Source: Tretioscincus oriximinensis (taxonomy: Eukaryota > Chordata > Lepidosauria > Squamata > Gymnophthalmidae). Taken from it: a stretch of DNA of 64,000 bases. Of the stretch, positions 22,225-34,880 are shown one piece after another; position 1 is the first letter of the stretch; each line of letters starts with the position of its first letter. A program made the translations under genes and the position numbers. Below the pieces are notes generated by a model, which saw only the letters and a program-made list of their open reading frames with translations, was not told where the DNA came from and made no database searches. The stretch covers positions 664,776-728,775 of the forward strand of contig JAJVDF010000347.1 in assembly GCA_022410635.1 (NCBI GenBank), written 5' to 3'.

Positions 22225-23560
22225 TAGCTGTCCAGCAGAGCTCTTTTGAGTGGTGATGGCCTTATAAGATCTAGCCTGGGAGACCAAGGGCAAAGGCCTT
22301 CCAATAGCTGCTGCAACAAATTTGCAAGGCACTTTGAGGGCAAAGTTGCTCAGATTCATGGAGGATTGGACGCCACTCTTGTGAATGGCCCAGGGGAAAT
22401 GTCCAGAGAACCGTCTGGTCCAGTGATTTTGGATCAGTTTCGATTATTGTGGCCTGATGTGGACAAGCCATTTGTTGGGGTTCAGCCAACTTTGTGCCCT
22501 CTGGATCCTTGCCCTTCCCGGCTGATAAAAGCCAGTCAGCAGGGTATAACTGGGTGGATCCAGGGAGTAGTGAACGCTTGTTTGAGGGATATAGTGGTCC
22601 TGCTGGCTCTTAAAGAGGTGGTGCTCCTGGACTCTTCGCTAACACTTGAAAACCACCTGGAGNCATTGACCAGGAGTGCCTACTTCCAGTTACGTCTGGT
22701 TTGCCAGTTACGGCCACTTCTGAACAGGGATGATTTAGCCACAATAATCCAAGCTCTGGTAACTTCCAGATTGGACTATTGTAATGCGCTCTATATGGGG
22801 CTGCCCTTGAAAACAGTTTAGAAGCTGCAGCTGGTGCAGAACGGCTGGCCATTCACACATCACACCAGTCTGAAAAGAGCTGCACTGGCTGCCAATCCAC
22901 TACCTTGAGTGCAATTCAAGGTGTTAACTTTAACTTATAAGGTCATAAATAACTTGGGCCCCAAATACCTAAAGGAACACCTTCTCCCATACCAACCTGC
23001 CCGTGCCTTAAGATCTCCAGGAGAGGCCCTCATGGTTGTACCACCCCTTTCAACGACTAATGGTGTGGGAACTCAGGGTAGGGCCTTCTCGGTGGTTGCC
23101 CCCAGTCTTTGGAATAATCTCCCCCTTGAGGTGCGTCTGTCATCATTATTGTATTCTTTTAGAAAGTCCTTAAAGACGCACCTCTTCAACCTGGCCTTTG
23201 GTTGAAGAAATGCTGTAAATGGTATTTAGTGGAATTTGTGTCTCAAATCTGGTTNTACTATCTACTATTGCAGTAGTCACTGGGCTCCATGAATTTGTCT
23301 AAACCTTTCTTAAATCTATCCAGGCTGGATGCTGTCACGTTCTCTTCCAGATGTAAATTTGATAAACTGATCTCTAAAAGAAAAAAATATTTCCCCTTGT
23401 CCCTCTACTTTCTAACTTACAACATTGTTACCATTTTTAATTGTAAAGAGTAACTGTAAAACCTGTTTTTGTGATTTTTCTACTGCTATCTGCTCTGAGA
23501 CTCCTGGGTATGGGACAGAATATAAATATAAGAAAATAAAATAAATAAATCTGCTTAAAT
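22225..23560 (+). mobile_element. Internally deleted L2-like LINE
   Basis: The left half matches the N-terminal/pre-RT part of the element at 1-541 (minus). It then jumps at about 22620 into the C-terminal part (LDSSLTLENHLE ... QALVTSRLDYCNALYMGLP), typical of L2/CR1 ORF2 ends, so the catalytic RT core is missing. The frame from 22246 to 22821 stays open for 191 codons across the junction. The C-terminal block continues in other frames to 23205 (HLFNLAFG ending). The 3' tail, ending in GGGACAGAATATAAATATAA and AAATA repeats, resumes at about 23430-23560 after a nested CR1 fragment. Confidence 0.82.
23270..23425 (-). mobile_element. CR1/L3-like LINE fragment nested in the L2-like 3' UTR
   Basis: The minus strand shows the AAGGGGAAATATTTTTTTC and TTAGACAAATTCATGGAG pattern typical of the CR1/L3 ORF2 end. 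It divides the L2-like UTR from its tail, so it inserted later. Confidence 0.7.
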
Positions 23561-24361
23561 TGCTGTCAAAAACATTGAGATTGCAATCACTGTAACTCTG
23601 TGGAAAACATCTCCAGATTTTGAAGAGGGTTGAGTCATAGTAATAAAACAATAAGACTGAGATATATTAACTGTGAAAAGAGAAATCTCTTCAATATTTG
23701 AAATGATAAAATGTTTATTTTTTTCTACTTCTAAAGTTCTTGATTTGCTATTGAGTCAGAACAGAGGAAACTTGCTAGCATTAAAATAATAAGAAATGCA
23801 CCAATGAAACCAGTAAGTTATTTAATTGAACAATCATTTTAAATTATGCATTGTAATTGTTATACCATTTTAAAAGATTCTACAATAAAAAACACACTTA
23901 AGGTCGTCTATACTTACCTGATAAATTGATCTTTCAATGTCATATTGCTAAATGAAGTACAGAACTTCGTAAAAATCAACAGTTGCAAAAATGAATGCAA
24001 TTTATTGCTTGCTGAGAGTACACTAGAGATTAATTCACACTAAAATTTGATTTGCAAAACAGCAGATGAGATATTAAGCCCACGTTTGGTTAACTTGAAA
24101 TTCAGATTGGCAAATGGGAGATTTCACCTTGAATATCTGGAAATAAATGAATATATGCCCTGCATACAGATGGTAATTATTTGTCATTTCTCCATCCAAA
24201 CATTAACAATTACGGTAATATTTACAGTCACATTAAACTTTGTCTATTCACTTTCCAAAATGTCAAGGAAGGGCTGTGTTGGCAAGAGCCAAGAATAGGA
24301 GAACTCCATCTTTTCCTGATAAATGCAATACATCCCACATTTGCTTAATTTTATAGTCTTA

Positions 24362-24564
24362 TAAATGGGTACTAGGATGGATGTCTGGAGCTGCCTCCGG
24401 GTAACGCTCCTGAAATACTATTTGCAGGGAGTCATGAACAGGAGCATATTTTGCTTTCCTCTGTTCAGACTTCCCAGGTGCATCTGGTAGGCCTCTGTGT
24501 GACACAGAATGCTGGACTAGATGGGCTCTGACCCGGTCCAGTATGGCTCTTCTTATGTTCTTAA
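24362..24564 (+). mobile_element. CR1/L3-like LINE 3' end (family A), diverged
   Basis: Same UTR with a short internal deletion (the GGATGGAGCAACAGGCAGG block is reduced) and an end at TTCTTATGTTCTTAAT. Confidence 0.83.
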
Positions 24565-25912
24565 TTAGGGAAAACAAGGGACATAGGTAAGCAAGGTAAA
24601 TATTTGTCAAGGAGAATATAAGAAAAGAATATAAGGAGATTTGACAAGAGAGGCATATCTTTGAAAAAGCACCATAAACTAACGAAAACAGNAGCAGATC
24701 ACAAATTTAGTCAACATCATGCCTACAAACATACAGATAGTGTCAGGGTTGTGAAAGGCACTCCTTGACATTGTAGCCACTTGATCCTCATGATAAGGCT
24801 AGAAGCCGAAAAGCCCCAGTATACTGTCATTTTAATGCAAAGACTTTTGTAAAGGCAGGATCAGTACATCAATCTTCAGTGGCACTTGAGCTTAAGTAAT
24901 TCTGAGAATCACTATAAAACACTATGGTGCCATTCTGAAACTTTAAACCACCAAGAAAACACCTTCACTTCAGCTTACGCTGGACATACTGCCTCTCCAT
25001 TTGTTCCAAATAGAAAATGGTTTCTATTTGCATTGGACTCATTGTCCTGGAGATTTGCCTTTCAGAAGTGGACTAAAAGCAGAGGAAATGTATTCAAATT
25101 ATTTCTGCTCTCAGGCGAATTCTGAGAATTAATCCAGTTGTTGTTTTTAACCTACATGGCCAGGGATCTGGATTATTTTTTAGTGCAAACTGANCAGCGA
25201 AAGAGAAGGCTGGGACATTCCCTCTTTTCAAATCATATGCAGCTGTGGGTAGGATTTTCAAGGCAGAATGGACTGTGAGGTTTTTGTGAAATAAGGTGCA
25301 TTTACTATAATGAAGATTGAGCCTTCTTTTTAAAATGCTTCTCTTTTACAAAGAGAACACAAAATGATGATCACTTCCTTTTTTTAAAAAAAAGCCTTTT
25401 TTGTGCAATTACATAACTGCACAAAAGAGAGGCATTTAAAAAAGTAGGAGCAATTGTCCTTACAACAAATATGGGCTCTTTTTCAAACATCTGACTGTGT
25501 ACTATCATACTTTTTAAAAGGAGGGAGTGATCCCCATAATGGGAAAAGGGACAGCTGGAAAATCCCACCCACAACTGAATAACAGCTGGTTTCCACCCAT
25601 AGTTAACTTTAAAATCTGGTTTGGGGAAGAGAAAAAGAAGCAGAACTTAAACCGAAATTATATCCCTTTTCCTCCCAAATTAGACTAAAGGGTACTGTTG
25701 TAATAGAGTCTATGTGAATGGCACTTGCCTTATCTGCATGCTACACAGTAAGAAAATCCCTCGACTGTGACATCTCTACCTAGAACATTCTGAAATCCAG
25801 AAAATGCATCCATTAGGATTTAAATAATCCCAAACTCCACTGATATCAACAATAGAAATGTCCACTTGAATGACAATGGCACAGAGATGAAATGGCTCTA
25901 GTGAGGAATTAC
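24565..25912. other. Intronic sequence; part of an old repeat at 25490-25570
   Basis: 25490-25570 (TTTTTAAAAGGAGGGAGTGATCCCCATAATGGGAAAAGG) resembles 30950-31020, suggesting an old dispersed repeat of unknown class. Nothing else recognised. Confidence 0.4.
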
Positions 25913-26005
25913 TGTAGAATCATAGAATCATAGAGTCGGAAGGGACCTCCAGGGTCATCGGGTCCAACCCCCTGCTCGATGCAGGATTCATTAAACCATT
26001 CCAGA
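25913..26005 (-). mobile_element. CR1 LINE 3' terminal fragment
   Basis: The minus strand reads GGTTGGACCCGATGACCCT, GAGGTCCCTTCCGACTC and two TTCTATGA octamers, the diagnostic CR1 end. It is much less degraded than the copy at 2507-2585. Confidence 0.9.
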
Positions 26006-26907
26006 CAGATGACTGTCCAGTCTCTGTGTGAGTCTGTGCAAACAATGCATGCTGCCAGAACGTCAAGGTCACAGACCTAAGCAGATATTCCATTCTCCCA
26101 GAATGGCACCTTGCATTTTTTGTTATATGTCAATCATTTCCTTGGATGTTAAGATACAAAATACCTTAAGAAACTTACCAATTCCAGAACTGGTAAGAAA
26201 AACTAAATATGAGAGAATACAACTGATCTCTACTCAGCGTGAAGAGGTTATCTGAACAATTGCTTTTGATGGGGCAGAACACTGCGTAGGGTAAACAAAA
26301 GAAGCAAAAGAAAATAAATGTATCCTATGTTTGGGTTGTTTCTCACATGGAGTAGACATTGATTTAAGATGCTCCATTAGATGTATAATTTTAGAAGCAA
26401 AAAGCTCTTAATGCATTTTTCCATGGGCTTGAACATTTCACTGTGATTTACTGTCAAAATTGAAGCTTTTCTTTGCTTTACGGAGCCCTCTGGCAACGAG
26501 GCAGAGTTGCAGCTATAAATGAAATTGCTAGCTTAAAATAAAACAATATGCATTTAGCATGTTACAGCATTTATTAAGACTGATAGCTTATGCACTTCAG
26601 TGGTCCAGTCTAGACAATGCTGGAGCAAGTTAGCACTAAGCCTTTACTGTTTGGACTGCCAAGGTATGAAGTCTTTAAAGACCATATATGAAAATTCTTG
26701 ACTTGAATATATTGCTTGGAAGTCCATTTTGGCAATCTGTTGACTCCCATCAACATTTCTGGCAATGCTTCGTGGTACACCCAAAAGTCTCCTTGCCCAA
26801 TTTAATTTTGGTCTGCATGAATGTGTTGCCTGTGCTTCCTTCATAGTCCAGAATATGACTCTGATTTGCTCATGTACTTCTTTAAAAAGGTCCACAGCTG
26901 GATTAGA

Positions 26908-27049
26908 ATTCTGATTCAAGTGCCACCTGTCTACATCTACTGTGGAATACTAGAAGCCCCCCCCCCATTTGTTCCATGCAAACATGGAAGGTGAGGCAGG
27001 TTTCTACTATTCTATAACAGGTGTGGAAAGGTGGCACTTGAATCAGAAT
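26908..27049. repeat. Element with 21-bp perfect inverted ends
   Basis: A 21-base arm starting ATTCTGATTCAAGTGCCACC at 26908 is exactly complementary to 27029-27049, enclosing about 100 bases with a C-run (26957-26966). MITE-like, family unknown; no target duplication assigned. Confidence 0.65.
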
Positions 27050-28699
27050 ATCTTTCCATCAAGGACCACTGGTGGGCATCATTGTAGGGATTTGTACTTC
27101 CTGTAAGGAGACCAGTCTAAATTAAGATGTGGTGCTGTTAAGAGGCAGAGGACTGGAGGGAGAAGGAGTTAAAAGAGAGTTAGAGTTAGTGACACCCTAC
27201 CAAATAAGATCATGCAAGGCAAGGTACATGCTAACTGAAACCAATATTGTAATAGCACAGTTCATATACAAATAAATGACAAGGAAGTATGAGGGGCTCT
27301 GCTGTGGTATCATTACTCTTGCCTCCTAGGGAGTTAGAAGAATGGTTATTAAACTCGGTTTTGGTGTCAGTTGAATTTAGTGCCCACTTAGCTGATTACC
27401 CAGCCCATGTAAATCAGTGAGCAGCCGTGAATGTGCTGTTGGTGAGTTCAGCACCACTGCACAGATGCTGCTGTTCAAAAGGGCAGGATGGGGCTCTGCC
27501 ATGTTAGGGGAGATCCCAAGAGAGGAAGGAGGAAGAAACCAGCTCTCCCACTTTGACCTTATTTTTGAACAATGGTTGTTCAGTACAGAATTGGGAGCTG
27601 CACGATTATCTCACACAAACTCCAAGATCGCGTACCTTTGCACAAGATCTCATGCAGAGGTACACAAGAAAGGAAATGGCTACCCTATTACCCTGGGTAC
27701 AACCATTTTACCAGAAGTGATATCATTTTGATGTCACTTCCAGTGTTTACTTCTGGGCAACAGTGCCCAGAGTGATGTTGCGACAGGAAGTGAGGTCATT
27801 AAAAAAAAACCCCAGGGCTGCGCCAGATTTTCAAGCTCCTTGGCTGATATCTGGCATCTGGGAGCTCCCAACCCTGGTTCAGTAGTTGGAGGAAAAAACT
27901 GAGAATTGAAGCAGCTGAAAATGCTTGCATTTTTTAAATATATCTACTGGCTTTATAAACGTGTCCATTTACATTTGTCTGCATAAATATATTTTAATAG
28001 CCAGTAATTGATAATGATACAACAAGGAGTGATAATAGATGTGAAATTCCATTGCATCGGTGATTTAACATTTAAATAAGGTGGCAACATTTACTAGGAA
28101 ATTGATTTTATAAAATAAATTTCATGATGTGAGTGATGATCTAGGCATCCTTGAGTCTCAGAATCAAGTCAGAAAGCAAAATGCAAGAGCAATCGCTGTC
28201 AAAAATAACTGTGGGTCCTGCATTCTTTTTCTGCAAACAGAAAGGAACAGAGATCTCTAGTGCTACTCCAAAAGCTTGAGTGCAATATAGCAGTAAATTG
28301 GTTGGGCAGATGCCAAGACTTACAGATTCCATATGGCTCCATCCTCAAGGAGATTACTTTAATGAAGCTTCCAGAAAAAGAGAAGGAGAAGCTTCTGTTT
28401 CCTTTGGACACTTAAAAGACAAGTTAATTATTTCTTCACCCTTCTTGGCCAAAGTATAAGAAAGACACAGAACTGCTTGTTTTCCGGTTTAGCTATATTT
28501 TGCTTCAGCTATCAGCTTGGAACATGATATTGACTCAGCACTGGCTGCCAATAAGAAGCCAAGCTTTGTTTTGACATGCTTCCAGAATTGCTCCAGCTCA
28601 GTACATTGAAAACCATTCTTTCCAGGCTCTAGGAAAAGCTCTTGTTCCTACTGGGAACCATTTCTGAGGGTATCTGAAATGTCACTGGCCCAACTGGAG
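27050..28699. other. Intronic sequence; possibly an old repeat at 27680-27880
   Basis: 27700-27880 contains alternating AAGTGATATCA / GATGTCACTTCC motifs and a GGGAGCTCCCAACCCTGG end, suggestive of an old reptile repeat, but I cannot name it. Frames of up to 104 codons are not gene-like. Confidence 0.35.
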
Positions 28700-28707
28700 A
28701 TTAAAGA

Positions 28708-28898
28708 TAGGCTGACCAGATGACCCCTCTTTTGGGCGGGTGGAAACCTGGTTTTGGAGTGCCTCCTGTTTTTTGCTGAGGAAAAAAAATTCAAAAAAAG
28801 GTTTTTTTTCGGAAAAAAATTTCCTCAGAATAAACCAGGAGGCACCCCAAAACCGGGTTTTTACCCCTCCCCAAAAAATGGCTCATCTGGTCAGCCTA
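28708..28898. mobile_element. Fold-back hAT-like MITE, copy 1
   Basis: Imperfect palindrome from TAGGCTGACCAGATGACC to its complement, with loop-proximal poly-A and poly-T. Flanked by ATTAAAGA at 28700-28707 and 28898-28905, an 8-bp duplication overlapping the terminal A. Two more copies lie at 42384 and 52456. Confidence 0.87.
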
Positions 28899-28925
28899 TT
28901 AAAGAAAGGGCAGGTTGACTACTGA

Positions 28926-29299
28926 GTGGACTTGCACTAGACAAAGGAAAGTATTTTTTCACCCAGAGGGTCATCGGCCTGTGGAATTTACTTCCTGAAG
29001 AGGTAGTGGTAGCTAACAGCTTGGATAGTTTCAAGACAGGACTAGACAGGTTTATGGACACTAAGGGTATAAATGGATACTAAGATAGTTGTCTGGATGT
29101 AGCCTCTGGGATGGAGCAACAGGCAGGACTCTTGAAATACCATTTGCAGGGAGTCACGAACAGGAGCAGCATATTTTGCTTTCCTCTGTTTGGACTGCCC
29201 AGGTGCATCTGGTGGGCCTCTGTGTGACACAGAATGCTGGACTCGATGGGCTGTGGCCTGATCCACTATGGCTCTTCTTATGTTCTTATGTTCTTATGT
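28926..29299 (+). mobile_element. CR1/L3-like LINE 3' end (family A), longest tail
   Basis: Starts in the ORF2 C-terminus (KYFFTQRVIGLWNLLPEEVV readable around 28945-29005), then the UTR and three TTCTTATG repeats. Best intact 3' end of the family in the window. Confidence 0.9.
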
Positions 29300-32033
29300 A
29301 GTCCTCTCTATTTCATCCTTCCCAGAACACTTTCTATCTTCTTCTACTAAATAATCATTGCAGAACACTGGGGTCACAAGAAGCTTTAATTTTTTAAATG
29401 AGGAAATACTTAAATGGGATATAATATACAAGAAAATTTTCACCTTAAAAAATGGACCTTGGGCATTTTTTTTTAATTGAAGGATGAAAAAAAGCAGATA
29501 TGGATTAAAAAGCACATGATAAGAATTAAACAGCATAAAAACATATTTTCTTACTCAGCTAATCCCATGACAAATTAGATAACAGGCAAATAAGAAAAGT
29601 TTCTCTGTTTATTATGCCAGGAAGGTTAAAGGATAAAAACAGCCACTGAACCTCTCTGAAAACCTACCACCCAGAGAATAGCTATTAAATTATAAAAATG
29701 CCAGATAAAAAGAACTTAACACTTCACTCGGAAGAATAACTACATTTTAAATAACTAGCAGTTTAATTATTTTTTAGAAAATTGTTTATTCATTTCGATA
29801 TTGAGAAAAAATGTTTNTTTTTTTAAAAAAGCTGTTATACTAATGAGTAAGTTGATCGTATTTAGTGACATGGATAATTACAAAAAATGCGGTAAATCTG
29901 AACCACATGTCAATCTGAGTTATTTTCTACTGTTTGTTTTGTTGGTTATCTTTATATACAGGCTTTGAATGGATTAATGATTAAAACAATAATACAGAAA
30001 AACACTCAAAGAAGCATGCCTTATATGGCTGCAATAGGTTTTTCTGCTGTATGATGAAGAAAAATACCTTCTAAGCTGGGGGACACAATAATAATGGGGG
30101 TCTCCCTTAGAGAGAAGGGTGAATTGTACAGAAGGTAGGCGGCTCCTTTGCTGCTCTGCATACTAATTAACACACAATCACTCTTTGATAAGAGGCGCCC
30201 AAATACTGCTTTCCCAAGAACATTTCCAAATCATTTCTCCAGAAGCAAAAACAAGCTTTGGGCTCAATTCACAAATGTAGATTAGCTTAATCCACTTTAG
30301 CAGGAGTCCTCTGTGTTTGCACGGAACAGTTTAAGGCACTTTAGAAGTGCTTTAAGCCTCTTCCATAGAAATACTTGTCTGGTACAATGGATAATGTAAT
30401 GGAGCCTTCAGTGACATTGAGGCCCTGTGCTGGGATTCAGCCACGTCTGTGGCAATCACAGACATGCAAAATCACTACTCTCGGTTAGATCCAAGTGCAG
30501 ATGTGGGTGGGGTTTTTCGGCTGACCCCTTCCACATTTTGGCAGTCATCCCTTGCAGTAAGACGCTTATAAAAGAGATTCAGACACAGACACTGAACTGT
30601 CAGGCATTTGAAGAACAATGCAAAATAAAATTAGCACAAAAGACAGTGGAATCATCACTACGGGAAACAGCCTCTTAACCAAAGAGAGGCAGTTTAAAAT
30701 TGCCTGACGTCTCTCAGTCATCTGTTTGAAAAAGATGATGCTGTTACAGTAACAAGGAAGGTGCCCTGTTTTTACCAATAGTGAAAAGCTTTTCTAAAAA
30801 AGGATGTGATCATCATTGTGGTGAACATGCACACTTTTTCAAATTCCTAACAATTCATTATTTCTGAACTGTTAGATAAATAGTGAAAACTAGGGGACAT
30901 GCCCCATTATTGTGACCATATCCTGTTTTTCAAATGTCTCACTCTGAACTGTTAGACATTTTAAAAGAAAGAATGATTGCCATAATGGGGAAAGGAACGG
31001 TAAGTAAACTCCACTCACAGCTATATTATTATTATTGGAGAGGGAGCAATGTCTCAGCCCTCTCTTTCCCTGCCCAGAGATGAATTGTTTGCACCCCAAA
31101 ATAATCTAATCGCTTACCCTACAAAAAAAAATGGAGCTCAATATCAAAAGTGAACCAAGAGCAGAAATAATTTAAACATGTTTACTCTGCTTTGGGTTCA
31201 TTTCTTCCAAAGATAAATCACTCTCAAACAAAAATCATACATCAAATGGCTTTTCATAAAGTTTCTTATTGCAGTATATCCAGAAGAAACAGGAATAATA
31301 ATAAGCAGTATTAAACTAGCTATGGGACAACGTTATCAGATCATTTTCAGCAGCCTATTATTCCATCGTATTCTCTTCACTAAAAGTCATTAAAGCTTTT
31401 TATTATTATTTTCCTTTGAATGAAACAGGCTATTTAAAAACATGGACAGCACTGTATTTCATAGATAAATCCAAAATGCAAAAATGCAGAATAAGACATA
31501 ATTCTATTCTAATGGAGGCATTATTTTGGAAAATGTAGCATTATGCAGACCAATTTGAAAATGTCAGCTATTTCTGCATTTGCAGCTGTGACTGAGTTCC
31601 ATTGACAGTTGTGGCTGTTCAGTACCTTTTTTAAAAAAAACATACCTCGGAAAGAAATTCATCTCTAGAAACAGGCAAAATGAAATTCATAATTCTAAAG
31701 AAGATATTGTAAGTTTCATCACTGCCAGAAGTATATTATGTTCCTTTGTGCAGATAATTATTATTTTTTCATTTAGCCTACAATGAAAGATCATCCTCAT
31801 TTCTGATACATTTTATAATAACGCATTTTAAGTAGACTTTAAAGTTGTTCAAGGATACGGGAATATTTGCCTGCTAACTAAAGTAAATAAAACAGTGAAA
31901 GTATTTTACTTGCGGGGAGGAGGGAAAATAATTCTTTTCAATCTGAAAGGAAATGCACGAAGAAACTAAGTTTAGAATTCTCTAAATTCCTAAAAATGCA
32001 ATCTGTTCAAGTTTAATCGCAGCCAAGTTTGTA
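29300..32033. other. AT-rich intronic sequence
   Basis: No gene recognised. 30950-31020 resembles 25490-25570 (old repeat of unknown class). Confidence 0.4.
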
Positions 32034-32291
32034 TTACTTTTGAAGCTTGAGAGTGAGACGGGATGCCACTTCCTTCATACAGGGAATAACAACACCAAGA
32101 ATTACTCTTTCTTTTTGGTTGGACTGGGAAGAGAGCTGTATCAACACAGTGTGTAAAATGAATACTGCAGATGAGTGATCAATCGGGAACATGGAAAGGT
32201 AGGCAGATGAATGTTCAGTCACTGGGCCATTGCTTGTCAGGAAGGTGTTACAAGATTTTGAGCTCAATGGTGGCCCTTTGTCTGAGACCAT
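32034..32291 (-). pseudogene. Possible retroelement integrase-core remnant
   Basis: An 85-codon minus frame starts VSDKGPPLSSKSCNTFL and later NGPVTEHSSAY, which loosely resembles the VSDNGPxFxSxxFxxF...NG...H..SxxY pattern around the second catalytic aspartate of Ty3/gypsy-type integrases. Nothing else of an element was found around it, so it could be chance. Confidence 0.3.
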
Positions 32292-33834
32292 TTCTAGCTG
32301 AATTTCACAATGCTGGGATTATCCAATTTTAGTAGTTTCCTTTTGCAGTAAGAAATTACTCAGAAAAGTTGGAAAAACCAAAAGCTAAAAGTTATATACT
32401 GCTCACACACATATAAACATCTGAAATTTCATGTCGTAATATTACACAAGTAAAAACTCCACTAGAATTAATGATAAGAATTGGTAGAAACTTTGGTTCT
32501 CTTTGGAAACAGCTTTTTCAACAGTACTATCAGTTGAATGATTATCATTTAGTAAGAGAAGAAAAAAGTATGTGCACTTGCTTAAGTATTGGACTGATTG
32601 TCTTTATGTTAATATATTAAAATTAGTAATTAACCAATAATTCTGGCATGTTATGTCATCGCTTTTGCTCTGCAACAGTACTAATGCCTTTTCTGCATTC
32701 ACCATAAGATAGACTACTCCAATGGTACCACCTCCTGGCCCAAACATGGCTTTCTGCATTTGGATGGCAGTTGAGATTTTGAGAACCAGCCTCTGGAAAT
32801 TTTAATGATCAGGAACAGAAGATATTGGCTTGTGGTATTGGTATTCTCAGGGGAATGATTTTGAAAGGACAGTTTGATAGATCATCAAATACAGTAGCAT
32901 GAAATGGGTCACCCTGAAGAGGACTATGCCATCCACTAGACTAAGTCAAAAATTGGCCATAAAGACCTTAAGTTGTCTTTCTGTTGTTCCTTCTCCACCA
33001 GTCTTCACAATAATAATTTGCACAAAGGGCAACACGAAGTATGGTCATTGCCAGCTTTGAGAAAATCTGCTTCCACTACAGTTTGGGTTAACCTAATTAA
33101 TTTACATCAAAGTTTTCTGCTAAGTATATGAATTTGGGGTTGACCGATACAACTGGAACGAAAAGAAAGTCATTTGCTGGGAAAAATTTATAGACAATTA
33201 TTCCTTTTTGCAAAACAACTACATTCCTTAAGTATCCAAATATTCCTTTTTATTATTTTTGTGTATTAGTATTATTAGTATTATGCTCAATTATTATATT
33301 GAGACTAATAAAATGTAGCTTATAACATTTCATAAGTAATGGTTCAATGGTAATTGGGGTGATATATTTTTTCAACAGAAACAGTTACAAATGCCTGCAT
33401 TTATAAATAAATCATGGCTAGAGCTTATATAGCTTATAAAAGGCCTTTTTAATTCCATCTCAATAAATAAATGACTGCAGCTTGAATCTGATTATTCAGT
33501 TTATTTCCATTATTAAAACAAACACCAGTGAATTCTAGTTAACTTATTCTAGTTAATTACATAACGTTTCACAGCAGTTAATTATTAAGCAGTATCTAAT
33601 TTATGAGTCATTGACCTACCAAGGGAATTGCTCTACAAAATGCTGAGGGATAACAAGCCATCCAATTAATAAAAAAGACTGGTAACAATTTCCATCTTAT
33701 ATAGATTAAATAATAAAAACAGCAAATAATGTCACTATTTCTTTATTGTTTTTATATTTCAATATTGTTTTTAATAAATGAAAGCTGTGACAAAGGCTTA
33801 TTTCATCTACAAATAGAGCTCCTCTAACTGATTA
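32292..33834. other. AT-rich intronic sequence, nothing recognised
   Basis: No gene or repeat noticed. Confidence 0.45.
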
Positions 33835-34265
33835 AGGTGTTGTTGTCTACCTCTGATAAGGCAGTACTAGAATCCGCAGAAACCTTCTGTGATAAATTTG
33901 AATGATTCTTTGAGAATAAAATTAAATAATGTTCAAATTGAGTTAAGCATCTCCACTGAGGCACAACCTGGTGAAGTAGTCAGTGAATTGTCTTGTCTGG
34001 TTCTGTGAGATCACATTCAGTTTTTAAGACTTGAAGTGCTGAGCAGATTATCCACACCTGAAAATGACTTCCTGGAACAAGAGATTTGCAAACCACTAAC
34101 CAGGAGCTAATATCCCCTTTCTGGATAAGGTTGTGGAGAGGGTAGTTGTTATGCAATATATTATTGGATTTATTAAACTGATCATTTGAATCCATTTAGG
34201 TCTGATTTTGGATTTAAGTTTGGGATGAAATCAACCTTGATGTTACCTCTAATCCTCATTAAAAT
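33835..34265 (+). mobile_element. Old L2-like LINE fragment (pre-RT to early RT)
   Basis: With frameshifts the plus strand reads a block like that at 22320-22400 (FEN.I..), then a degraded version of the PFL.KVVERVV start of the RT (34110-34150) and a F.SDFGFK.GM.STL stretch at 34195-34245, corresponding to the FQSGFR.G..TTL region of L2/CR1 enzymes. Heavily mutated. Confidence 0.6.
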
Positions 34266-34569
34266 CCAGAGACGGTATTAACGTGCAGATGTTCCGACCT
34301 GCTTTTTAAGCAGATGTAGTATCCATCTTTCTCTGGCAGATTGTTGCGATTATGAATTTAGAAAAGCTAGTCTGTCTTAATGTTTATTCTAGCTAGTCTT
34401 AGTTAATACAGTTTGCCTTTAAGTTTGACTCTAAGTTTCCTTAAATTAGTGTAGGATGCTTATTGTTTACTTTTGTTAATTAGTTAATCATGATTTTCCT
34501 GAGCTGATTAAGACAGTTAATCAGTGACCTATTCTTCAATATACATCTTCGAGAAAGAGTCATCTGATT

Positions 34570-34880
34570 GTGAAGATGCTACGTGCAGATTCACCACCTT
34601 TCTATGATGTTCGTAGCAGCCAAGGGACAGAACAGAGGACTACTCCTTCAAAGCACCCTTTCTCCACCCCTCCCTTCAGAAAGAGGGGGATGCTTGTAAC
34701 AACCCCTTTCTGTAAGGGGATAAAAACTGTACTCCACCATGGGAGAAAAAGATGGAACGACAGAACTAACTAATCAGGGCTTAAGTTTGTACCTGCATAA
34801 ACTAACTTAAGCATTATAATAAATGCTCAGAGACACGCTGTCACCTCAATGCGATAGAGAAGCGTTGTTACTGCCTGCCT
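34570..34880 (+). mobile_element. Possible solo LTR of a retrovirus-like element
   Basis: Starts TGTGAAGATGCTACGTGC, has a TATA-like GATAAAAACTG at 34720-34730, an AATAAA signal at 34820, and a following CTCAGAGACACGCTGTCACC stretch as in LTR R-U5 regions, ending near CTAACA. It is richer in GC than its surroundings. No target duplication or second LTR found. Confidence 0.35.
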
